Assembly: GCF_000971235.1 (NCBI RefSeq)
Contig: NZ_BBMB01000012.1
Location: 152,138-216,137, forward strand
Direction of reading: 5' to 3'
Source: Demequina subtropica
Lineage (GTDB): Bacteria > Actinomycetota > Actinomycetes > Actinomycetales > Demequinaceae
Length of the DNA stretch: 64,000 nucleotides
This document shows positions 17,655 to 29,600 of the stretch, one piece after another. Under the pieces are notes generated by a model. That model worked only from the letters and a program-made list of their open reading frames with translations, was not told the DNA's origin and searched no databases. A program made the translations under genes and the position numbers. How positions within the stretch are numbered: the stretch's first letter is position 1; every line of letters begins with the position of its first letter.

Positions 17655-20600
17655 TCACCGCGCCCCGAGCCGGCGGCGCTGCCACGCTCCCGCGCCGTAC
17701 ACTGCGGCGCCCGCCCCGAGGAGCACCACCGCGAGCGCCGACCACAGGCCCGCGCGCTCGGGTCCCGTGCTGCCGAGCACGCCCCCGCCACCGCCGACGC
17801 CCCCGACCCCGCTGGTGTCCACGGTCGTCTCCGTCGAGCAGGCGTCCTCGCTCACGCACGAGCCGCCCACCTCGCCGTCGGGCGTCACCACGTTGAGCAG
17901 CGTGCCGTCACCCGCGACCGGGTCGTCGATCGTGACGGAGTACAGCACCGAGACCGTGCCGCCGACCTCGAGCGGACCCGTCCACGTGAGGGTGGCCCCG
18001 GACACCGTGACGGTGCCGGCCGATGCCGCGCCGTCGCCGTTGTAGGTCGCGTCGTCGAGGACCTCGCTGAGATCGTCGGTGAACGATGCGGGGTCGTCGT
18101 CCGTGTACGGCGCCGTGCCGGTCGAGGTCACCGTCACGAGGTAGTGCACCTCGTCGCCCGGGTACGCGACCGTCGTGTCGACGATCTTCTCGACCTCGAA
18201 GAGGCGGATCGGGGTGATCACCTGGCATCCCTCGGGCATGTCCGGGATCGCCGTCGCGAGCGGTGCGGACTGGCGCAGGAAGCCGAGCGGCATCACCACC
18301 GGGCAGTTCGACTCCGGCGGCCCGAGGACGGCGTTGGCGAGCGTGATGTCACCGTTCGGCGGATCGTCGACGGTCACCGAGTAGGTGATGGTCGCGGACT
18401 CGCCGGCCGCGAGCGGGCCCGACCACGACACCACGGGCTCCGCGTAGGACACCGTGCCGCTGTCCGCGGCCGCGTCGCCGTTGTAGGTCGCATCGTCCAG
18501 CACACCCGTGAGGTCGTCGGTGAAGGATGCCGGGTCCTCCTCGGTGTAGTCGCCCGTGCCGGTCGACGTCACGGTGATGCTGTACGTCACCACGTCACCA
18601 GGCTCGGCCGCGTCGACGTCCGCGACCTTCTCGATCTGCAGGAGGCGGATGGGCGTCACCACATGGCACTCGTCGGGGAGCTCCACCGGCGGCTCGGGAT
18701 CGCGCGGCTCCACCGCGAAGCAGTTCGACTCCGGCGGGCCCAGCACCGCGTTGTCGAGCGAGGCGTCACCTGCGGGCGGATCGTCGACCGTCACCGAGTA
18801 AGTGATGGTCGCGGTCTCCCCCACCCCGAGCGACCCCGTCCACGTGAGGGTCGGCTCCGCGTAGGACACCGTGCCGGTGTCCGCCGCCGCGTCCTCGTTG
18901 TAGGTCGCGTCGTCGAGGATCTCGCTGAGGTCGTCGTCGATCCGTGCCGGGAACAGGAACGTGTACGGCACCGAGCCGGAGTTGGTGACCTCGATCGTGT
19001 AGGTCACCGTGTCGCCGACCGTGACCGCGCCCTCGGGATCCGCGGTCTTGACGATCTCCATCGCGCGCAGCGTGTGGTGCTCGATGCAGTCGGCATCGTT
19101 CGACTCGGGATCGGTGCAGTTCGACTCCTCGGGGCCGATGACCACGTTGTCGATCTCGCCGTCGCCGGTCACCGGCTCGTTGACCGTGACGGTGTAGGTG
19201 ATCGTCGCGGTCTCGCCCGGCTCGAGCGCCCCGGACCAGGACAGCTCGGACCCCGCCACGGAGGCGTCCCCGACATCCGCGGTCGGGCCCTCGGTGAGCG
19301 TGGCGTCGTCGAGCACCTCCGTGAGGTCGTCGGTGAAGGTGGCCGGATCGTCCTCGGTGTAGGGCACCTGTCCGATGTTCGTCACGGTGATCGTGTAGGT
19401 GACCGGGTCGCTCGGCTGCACCCGGACGCCGCGGTCGGAGGTCTTCTCGAGCGCGAGCGCCCGGACCGGCACCTCGACGGTGCAGCCCTCCTCGGTCCCC
19501 GTGTCGCAGTTCGACTCCGGCGGGCCTACCACCGCGTTGCCCAGCACGCCGTCCCCGGTGAGGGGATCGTTCACCGTGGCCGAGTAGGTGATGGTCACCG
19601 TCTCCCCGACCGGGATCGGGCCGAACCAGCTCAGGACCGGCGCCGCGTACGTGAACCCGCCTGCCGAGGCCGCGAAGTCGCTGTTGAGCGTCGCGTCGTC
19701 GAGCATGTCGCTCATGTCGTCGGTGAACGTCGCCTGGGTGTAGTCGACCTGGCCGATGTTGGTCAGCGTGATCGTGTACGTGATGGTCTCGCCGGGCAGC
19801 ACCTCGTCGTCGGGGTCGGCGGTCTTGAGGATCTCGAGGGCGCGCACGGGTACCTCGGTGGTGCAGCCCTCCTCGGTCCCTTGGTCGCAGTTGGATTCCG
19901 GCGGGCCCACCACCGCGTTGTCCAGGAGCCCATCGCCGCTCATCGGGTCGTTGACGGTGACCGAGTAGGTGATGGTCGCGGTCTCGCCCGCGGCCAGCGC
20001 GCCCTCCCAGCTGAGGATCGGCGCAGCATAGGTGGGCGTCCCCGCGTCGGCCGCCTCGTCGTCGTTGTACGTCGCGTCGTCCAGCACCGCCGTGAGGTCG
20101 TCCTCGAACGATGCGGGCGCATCGTCCGTGTAGTCCGCCTGGCCGATGTTCTCCACGGTCACCGTGTACGTCACCGTCCCGCCGGGGAGCACCTCACCCG
20201 CCGGGTCCGCGACCTTGGTGATCTCGAGCGCCTTCACCGGCACCTCGGTGGTGCAGGACGGATCGGTGGAGTCCTCCTCGCAGTTGGATCCCGGCGGGCC
20301 GACCACGGCGTTGTCGAGCAGCCCGTCGCCGCTCATCGGGTCGTTCACGGTGACCGAGTACGTGATGGTGACGGTCTCGCCCGCCGCGAGCGGTCCCTCC
20401 CAGCCGAGGACCGGCTCCGCGTAGGACGGCGTGCCGGAGTCGGCGGCCTCGTCGTTGTTGTACGTCGCGTCGTCCAGCACCGCCGTGAGATCGTCCTCGA
20501 CCGAGGCCGGCGCCTCGGCCGTGTAGTCGGACTCGCCCGAGTTGGTCACCGTCAGCGTGTACGTCACCGTCCCGCCGGGGAGCACCTCACCGGCCGGGTC

Positions 20601-23600
20601 GGCGGTCTTGTTGATCTCGAGCGCCTTGACCGGCACCTCGGTGGTGCAGCCTTCCTCCGTGCCGTCGTCGCAGTTCGACTCCGGAGGGCCCACCACCGCG
20701 TTGTCCAGCAGCCCGTCGCCCGTCAGCGGGTTATTCACGGTGACCGAGTAGGTGATCGTCACGGTCTCGCCCGCCGCGAGCGGTCCCTCCCAGCTGAGCG
20801 TCGGCTCGGCGTAGGTCGGCGTGCCCGCGCTCGCGGCCTCGTCGTTGTTGTACGTCGCGTCGTCGAGGACCGCCGTGAGGTCGTCCTCGAACGATGCGGG
20901 CGCATCGTCCGTGTAGTCGGCCTGGCCGATGTTCTCCACCGTGACGGTGTAGGTGAGGGTCTGCCCCGCGACCACCTCGTCCGCCGGGTCGGCGGTCTTG
21001 GTGATCTCGAGGGCCTTGACCGGCACCTCGGTGGTGCAGCCCTCCTCGGTCCCCTCCTCGCACGTGGAGCCCGGAGGACCGACGACCGCGTTGTCCAGCA
21101 GCCCGTCGCCGCTCATCGGATCGTTGACGGTCACGGAGTACGTGATGGTCACCGTCTCCCCCACGTCGACGCCGCCGGTCCACGTGACCACCGGTTCGTC
21201 GTAGTCGACCGCGCCGGAATCGGCGGCCTCGTCGTTGTTGTACGTCGCGTCGTCGAGGACGTCCGTGAGGTCGTCGGTGACGGTGGCGCCGAGGATGGCG
21301 ACCTGACCGGAGTTCGTCAGGGTGACCGTGTAGGTGACGGTGTCGCCGGGGATCACCTCGTCCGCCGGCGCGACGGTCTTGAGGATGTCGAGCGCGGTGA
21401 TCGGCAGCACCACCTCGCACTCGGGTCCCGCGTCCTCGGTGTCGCAGTTCGACTCCGGCGGGCCGAGCACCGCGTTGTCCATCACCCCGTCGCCGCTGAG
21501 CGGGTCGTTGACGGTCACCGAGTAGGTGATCGTGACGCTCTCGCCCACGGCGAGCGGGCCCTCCCAGCTCAGAGTCGGCTCGGCAAAGGACGCCGTGCCC
21601 GCGGAGGCGGCCTCGTCGTCGTTGTAGGTCGCGTCGTCGAGGACGTCGGTGAGGTCGTCGGTGACGCTCGCGGGCTCCTCGGCGGTGTAGTCCACCTGCC
21701 CGGTGTTGGTCACGGTGATGGTGTAAGTGACCACGTCGCCTCGCTGGGCGCTGCCCGCGGCGTCGGAGTACTTCACGATCGAGAGCTCGCGCACGGGCAC
21801 CTCGGTGGTGCACCCCTCCTCGGTCCCGTCGTCGCAGTTGGACTCCGGAGGTCCGACCACCGCGTTGTCGAGCAGCCCGTCCCCGGTGAGCGGATCGTTC
21901 ACCGTCACCGAATAGGTGACGGTCACGGTCTCGCCCGCGGCCAGCGCGCCCTCCCACGACAGGATCGGCGCAGCATAGGTGGGCGTCCCCGAGTCGGCGG
22001 CCTCGTCGTTGTTGTACGTCGCGTCGTCCAGCACCGCGCTGAGGTCGTCGTCGAACGATGCGGGCGCATCGTCCGTGTAGTCCGCCTGGCCGATGTTCTC
22101 CACCGTCACCGTGTACGTCACCGTGCCGCCGGGCAGCACCTCATCCGCCGGATCGGCGACCTTGGAGATCTCGAGCGCCTTCACCGGCACCTCGGTGGTG
22201 CAGCCCTCCTCGATCCCGTCGTCGCAGTTGGACTCCGGTGGGCCCACCACCGCGTTGTCCAGCAGCCCATCCCCGGTCAGCGGATCGTTCACCGTCACCG
22301 AGTACGTGACGGTCACGCTCTCGCCCGCGGCCAGCGCGCCCTCCCAGCTGAGGACCGGCTCCGCGTAGGACGGCGTGCCGAAGTCGGCCGCCTCGTCGTT
22401 GTTGTACGTCGCGTCGTCCAGCACCGCCGTGAGATCGTCATCGAACGATGCCGGGTCTTCGACCGTGTAGTCGGTCTGCCCCGTGTTGGTCACGGTCACG
22501 GTGTAGGTGACCACGTTGCCCGGGAGCACCTCAGCCGTCGGCGCCGCCTGCTTGGTGATCTCGAGGGCGCGGATCGGGTTGGGCTCGACGCAGTCCGGGT
22601 CCGTGGTGTCCACGCTGTCGCAATTCGATTCCGGCGGTCCCACCACCACGTTGTCGAGCGTGCCGTCGCCGCTCAGGGGCTCGTTGATGGTCACCGAGTA
22701 GGTGATCGTGACGCTCTCGCCCACGGCCAGCGGGCCCTCCCAGGACAGCACAGGCTCGGCATACGACGGCGTCCCGCCCGTCGCGGCCTCGTCGTTGTTG
22801 TAGGTGGCGTCGTCCAGCAGGTCGGAGAGGTCGTCCTCGAGGCTCGCGGGCTCGTCCGCCGTGTAGTCCACCTGCCCGGTATTGGTCACGGTGATCGTGT
22901 AGGTCACCACCTCACCCGGCAGCACCTGTCCGTCGCTGTCGGAGGACTTCACCAGCTCGAGCTCGCGCACGGGCACCTCGGTGGTGCAGCCCTCCTCCGT
23001 GCCCTCGTCGCAGTTGGACTCCGGAGGTCCGACCACCGCGTTGTCCAGCAGGCCGTCGCCCGTGGGCGGATCGTTCACCGTCACCGAGTACGTGATCGTC
23101 ACGGTCTCGCCGGCCGCGAGCGCGCCCTCCCAGCTGAGGATCGGCTCGGCGTAGGACGGCGTCCCCGAGTCGGCCGCCTCGTCGTTGTTGTACGTCGCGT
23201 CGTCCAGCACCGCGCTGAGGTCGTCGTCGAACGATGCGGGCGCATCGGCCGTGTAGTCCGCCTGCCCGATGTTCTCCACCGTCACCGTGTACGTCACCGT
23301 GCCGCCGGGCAGCACCTCACCGGCCGGGTCCGCCACCTTGGTGATCTCGAGCGCCTTCACGGGCACCTCGGTGGTGCACCCCTCCTCGGTCCCGTCGTCG
23401 CAGTTGGACTCCGGCGGGCCCACCACCGCGTTGTCCAGCAACCCGTCCCCGGTGAGCGGATCGTTCACCGTCACCGAGTACGTGATCGTCACGGTCTCGC
23501 CCGCGGCCAGCGCGCCCTCCCACGACAGGATCGGCGCCGCATACGTCGGCGTCCCCGAGTCGGCGGCCTCGTCGTTGTTGTACGTCGCGTCATCCAGCAC

Positions 23601-26600
23601 CGCCGTGAGATCGTCATCGAACGATGCCGGGTCCTCGACCGTGTAGTCCGCCTGGCCGATGTTCTCCACCGTCACCGTGTACGTCACCGTGTCCCCGGGC
23701 AGCACCTCATCGGCCGGGTCTACGACCTTGGTGATCTCGAGCGCCTTCACGGGCACCTCGGTGGTGCAGCCCTCCTCGATCCCGTCGTCGCAGTTGGACT
23801 CCGGTGGGCCCACCACCGCGTTGTCCAGCAGCCCATCCCCGGTCAGCGGATCGTTCACCGTCACCGAGTAGGTGATGGTCACCGACTCGCCTGCCGCGAC
23901 GGGCCCCGTCCAGCTCAGCGTCGGCGCAGCGTAGGTGGGCGTCCCCGCATCGGCCGCCTCGTCGTTGTTGTACGTCGCGTCGTCGAGCACCTCGGTGAGG
24001 TCGTCCGTGAACGTGGCGTCGAAGTAGTCCACCTGCCCCGTGTTGGTCACGGTGATCGTGTACGTCACCGTCCCTCCGGGCAGCACCTCGCCCGCCGGCT
24101 CGGCGGTCTTCTCGATCTCGAGCGACGCGAGAGGCACCGTGACCTCGCACTCCGGCCCGGCGTCCTCCGCATCGCAGTTGGACTCCGGCGGGCCCACCAC
24201 GGCGTTGGTGATGAGGCCGTCGCCGCTCGGTGGGTCGTTGACGGTCACCGTGTACGTGATGACCACGGTCTCGCCCACATCGAGCGGCCCCGACCAGGAC
24301 AGCACGGGCTCCGCGTAGCCGGTGGTCCCACCCGTCGCAGAGGCGTCGTCGTTGTAGACGGCGTCGTCGAGGACGTCGGAGAGGTCATCGGTGATCGAGG
24401 CGGGGTCCTCGGCCGTGTACGGCGCCTGGCCCGTGTTGGTCACGGTGATCGTGTAGGTGATCTCATCGCCCGGCTGCGCGCTTCCGACGGCGTCGGAGTA
24501 CTTGACGATCGCGACCGCCTTGACCGGCACCTCCGTGGTGCAGCCTTCCTCGGTCCCGTCGTCGCAGTTCGACTCCGGCGGACCCACGACCGCGTTGTCG
24601 AGCAGGCCGTCGCCCGTGGGCGGATCGTCGACCGTCACCGAGTAGGTGATGGTGACGCTCTCTCCCGCCGCGAGTGCGCCCTCCCAGCCGAGGATCGGCT
24701 CGGCGTAGGACGGCGTCCCGGACGATGCTGCTTCGTCGTTGTTGTACGTCGCGTCGTCGAGCACCGCCGTGAGGTCGTCCTCGAAGCTCGCCGGGTCCTC
24801 GGCCGTGTAGTCGACCTGGCCGATGTTCTCGACCGTCACCGTGTAGGTCACCGTCCCGCCCGCGGGTACCTCATCGGCCGGGTCGGCGACCTTGGTGATC
24901 TCGAGCGCCTTGACGGGCACCTCGGTGGTGCACGGGATTTCCGTGCCGTCGTCGCAGTTCGACTCGGGCGGGCCCACCACGGCGTTGTCGAGCAGCCCGT
25001 CGCCGGAGATCGGGTCGTTCACCGTGACCGAGTACGTCACGGTGACGGTCTCGCCGACCCCCAGCGCGCCCTCCCAGGACAGGATCGGCTCGGCATAGGA
25101 CGGCGCGCCGGAGTCGGCGGCCTCGTCGTTGTTGTACGTCGCGTCGTCCAGCACCGCCGTGAGGTCGTCCTCGAAGCTCGCCGGGTCCTCCGCCGTGTAG
25201 TCGACCTGCCCCGTGTTGGTCACGGTCACGGTGTACGTGACCACGTCGCCGGGCAGCACCTCGTCGTCGGGGTCCGCCGTCTTGGTGATCTCGAGCGCCT
25301 GCACGGGGTTGGGCTCGACGCAGTCGGGATCCGTGGTGTCGGCGGAGTCGCAGTTCGACTCGGGCGGGCCGACGACCACGTTGGCGAGGATGCCGTCGCC
25401 GCTCGGAGGGTCGTTCACCGTGACCGAGTACGTGATGGTGACGGTCTCGCCGGCCGCGAGCGCACCCTCCCAACTGAGGATCGGATCGGCGAAGTCGACC
25501 GTCCCGGAGCCCGCCGCGGCATCGCCGTTGTACGTCGCGTCGTCGAGCACGTCGGAGAGGTCATCGGTGATCGACGCCGGGTCCTCCGCCGTGTAGTCGG
25601 TCTGCCCGGAGTTGGTCACGGTGATGCTGTAGGTCACGACGTCGCCCGGAAGGGAGCTGCCGTCGCCGTCCGAGGACTTCACGATGTCGAGCGCCCTGAC
25701 AGGCACCTCGGTGGTGCAGCCTTCCTCTGTGCCGTCGTCGCAGTTCGACTCGGGCGGGCCCACCACGGCGTTGTCCAGCAATCCGTCGCCCGTCGGCGGA
25801 TCGTTCACGGTGACCGAGTAGGTGATGGTGACGGTCTCGCCCGCCGCGAGCGCGCCCTCCCAGCTCAGGATCGGCTCGGCGTAGGACGGCGTTCCGGAGT
25901 CCGCGGCCTCGTCGTTGTTGTACGTCGCGTCGTCCAGGACCGCCGCGAGATCGTCCTCGAAGCTCGCCGGGTCCTCCGCCGTGTAGTCCGTCTGCCCCGT
26001 GTTGGTGACGGTCACCGTGTACGTGACCACGTCGCCCGGCAGCGCCTGATCCGCAGGATCGGCGGTCTTGAGGATCTCGAGCGAGCGCACCGGGACCTCG
26101 GTGGTGCAGCCCTCTTCCGTGCCGTCATCGCAGTTCGACTCCGGCGGACCCACGACTGCGTTGTCGAGCAGGCCGTCACCCGAGAGCGGATCGTTCACGG
26201 TCACCGAGTACGTGACGGTGGCGCTCTCGCCCGCGGCCAGGGCGCCCTCCCAGCTGAGGATCGGCTCGGCGTAGGACGGGGTCCCGGAGTCGGCGGCCTC
26301 GTCGTTGTTGTACGTCGCGTCGTCGAGCACCGCCGTGAGGTCGTCCTCGAAGCTCGCCGGGTCCTCGGCCGTGTAGTCGATCTGACCGGAGTTGGTGACG
26401 GTCACCGTGTAGGTCACCGTGTCACCGGGCGCCACCGCGTCGGAGGGCGAGGCGGTCTTGACGATCTCGAGCGAACCGACCGGCACCGTCGTGGTGCAGT
26501 CCGGGTCCGTCGACCCGACCTCGCAGTTCGACTCGGACGGCCCGACCACGCCGTTCGTGAGCAGCCCGTCCCCGGTGGGCGGATCGTCGACCGTCACCGA

Positions 26601-29600
26601 GTAGGTGATCGTCACGCTCGCGCCCACGGCGAGGGGGCCGTACCACCGCACCTCCGGCGCGGCGTAGTTCGGGACGCCGCTCGTCGCCGCGAGGTCGCCG
26701 TTGTAGGTAGCGTCGTCGAGGACGTCGCTGAGATCGTCCTCGAAGTAGGCGAGCAGGTAGTCCGCCTGGCCCGTGTTCGTCAGCGTGACCGTGTAGGCGA
26801 CAGTGTCGCCGGGAACCACCCCGTCGGAGGGCGACGCGGTCTTGACGATCTCGAGCTGACGGATGGGCACCTCGGTGGTGCAGCCCTCCTCGGTGCCGTC
26901 GTCGCAGTTCGACTCCTCGGGTCCGACCACCGCGTTGTCGAGCAGCCCGTCGCCCGAGATCGGGTCGTTGACCGTCACCGAGTACGTGATCTCGATGCTG
27001 TCGCCCGCCGCGAGCGCACCCTCCCACGCAAGGATCGGGTCGGTGAAGTCCACCGTCCCCGACGGCGCCGCGCCGTCGCCGTTGTAGGTGGCGTCGTCGA
27101 GCACCGCCGTGAGGTCGTCCTCGAAGCTCGCCAGCGCATCGTCCGTGTAGTCGACCTGGCCGATGTTCTCCACGGTGACCGTGTACGTCACGATGTCGCC
27201 CGGGCGCACCGCTCCCGCCGGGTCGCTCACCTTGGTGATCTCGAGCGCCTTGACGGGCACCTCGGTGGTGCAGCCCTCCTCGGTGCCGTCGTCGCAGTTC
27301 GACTCCTCGGGTCCGACGACGGCGTTGTCCAGCACGCCGTCACCCGTCGGTGGATCGTCGACCGTCACCGAGTAGGTGATGATGACGCTCTCTCCCGCGG
27401 CGAGCGGTCCCTCCCAGGACAGCACAGGGTCGGCGAAGGTCACGGACCCGGCGCCAGCCGCGCCGTCGCCGTTGTACGTCGCGTCGTCGAGCACGTCGCT
27501 GAGGTCGTCGTCGAAGGTCGCCGGGTCGGCGTCCGTGTAGTTGAACGTCCCCGTGTTCTCGACGGTGACGGTGTACGTCACCGTGTCGCCCGGCAGCACC
27601 TCGTCGACGGGGTCGGCCACCTTGGTGATCTCGAGCGCCCGGATCGGGTCGGGCTCGATGCAGTCCGCGTCCTGCGTCTCCGCAGGGTCGGTGCAGTTGG
27701 ACTCCGGCGGGCCCACCACCACGTTGTAGAGGTTGCCGTCCCCGCTCACCGGCTCGTTCACCGTCACCGAGTAGGTGATGGTCACCGACTCGCCCGGCTC
27801 GAGCGCACCCTCCCAGTGCAGGGTGGTGCCGTCGACGCTCACCGTGCCACCGGTGGCGGAGGCGTCACCGTTGTACGTCGCGTCGTCGAGCACGTCGCTG
27901 AGGTCGTCGTCGATAGCCGCTGGGTCGTCGACGGTGTAGGCCACCTCGCCGTTGTTGGTGACGGTGACCTCGTACGTGATCGTGTCGCCGGGCACCACAC
28001 CATCGGCGCCGTCCGAGGTCTTGACGATGTCGAGGGCGCGGATCGGCACCTCGGTGGTGCAGCCTTCCTCGGTTCCCGTGTCGCAGTTGGACTCAGGCGG
28101 GCCCACGACCGCGTTGTCGAGCAGCCCGTCGCCGGACGGCGGGGAGTTCACCGTGACGGAGTACGTCACCGTGACGGACTCGCCCGCGGCAAGCGCACCC
28201 TCCCAATGAAGGGTCGGATCGGTGAACGACGCGGTGCCCGAGGAGGCCGTCGCGTCGCCGTTGTAGGAGGCGTCGTCGAGCACGCCTGAGAGGTCGTCGT
28301 CGAAGGAAGCCGGCGCATCGGCCGTGTAGTCCGCCGGGCCCGGGTTGGTGACCGTCACGGTGTACGTGACCGTGTCCCCGGGAGCGGCCTCCGCGTCCGG
28401 CGAGACGGTCTTGAGGATCTCGAGCGCGCGGATGGGCAGCTCGACGTTGCAGTCGGGGTCGCCGGAGCCGTCGGCGCAGTTGGACTCCTCCGGGCCGACC
28501 ACCGTGTTGCTCAGGAGCCCGTCGCCCGAGACCGGGTCGTTCACGGTCACGGAGTATGTGATGTCCGCGGACTCGCCGATCGCCAGGGCGCCGGTCCAGC
28601 TGAGGACCGGGTCCGCGTAGCTCGGCGTGCCCGAGGACGCGGCCTCGTCGTTGTTGTAGACGGCGTCGTCGAGCACGTCGCTGAGGTCGTCGGTGATCGA
28701 GGCCAGGCCGTTCTCATCGTTGTAGTCGACCTCGCCCGTGTTGGTCACGGTGATGGTGTACTCGACCGTGTCGCCCGGCAGCGCCGAGTCCGAGGGATCG
28801 GAGGACTTGGTGATGGTGAGGCCCGGGTCCGGCAGGTCGACGTAGATCGTGTAGTCCTCGACCTCGCCGCGCCCGGTGATGCCCTCGGGGTTCTCGGAGA
28901 GGTTGGCACCCGGTGTGGTGCGCAGCCGCAGGTAGGTCGGTTCGTCCACGGTCTGCACCGCATCGTCCGGCACGATCCAGGACAGATGCGCATTGCCGTC
29001 CACGCACTCGACGGCGCCGGCACGTTCGGAGCCCTCGAAGGTGCCGTTGAAGTTCCAGTCGACCCATCCGGAGACGTATCCCGGGCCGACGCACGCGACG
29101 TCCAGGTCGTACGGCTCGCCATAGTCGGTATCCAGGACGCCGGGCGGCGAGATGCCGTCCTCATCGGTCGCGGGATTGCCGGTGTTGTCGTCGTAGTCGG
29201 CACCGGCGCTGCCGATGTAGATCGCGTCCGAGTCGACGGTCGATCCGAGGATCGGGACGTAGCCGCCCGGGGTGCCGGGCGTGAACGACTCGTCGGAGAC
29301 GTTCGTGATGCCTGCGTTCACGGTGCCACCGCTCCAGGTGGACTGGAGGAGCGATCCCGCCGACCCGTAGCTGAGCGGTGCGTCACCGAAGTCCGCCTCG
29401 AAGACCACGCCGAGCGCGACGGCGCTGTAGCCGCCGCCGTGCATCTGGACGTGCGCGCCCGTCGCGCCTTCCATGAAGCCCACCGCGATGGGTCCGTAGG
29501 TGTTGTTGACCTCGGAGCACTGGGTGTTGTCCGACGCCAGGCGGAGGGTGTTGCCCGTCAAGGTCGCGAGCGTCGAGGTGTCGCACGCGCGCGTGCGGTC

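Noticed and set aside
16104..28289. A 4061-codon plus-strand open frame as a giant protein gene
   Set aside because: It lies antisense to pntA and the DUF11 array, its translation is Arg/Val/His-rich low-complexity sequence of the GLRRAHHRVVQ type, and it has no start signal or recognisable domain. The minus strand encodes clear families.
20100..28830. CRISPR-like array (regular repeats over about 11 kb)
   Set aside because: Units are about 390 bases, in frame, and encode protein domains; there are no short repeats with unique spacers and no cas genes.
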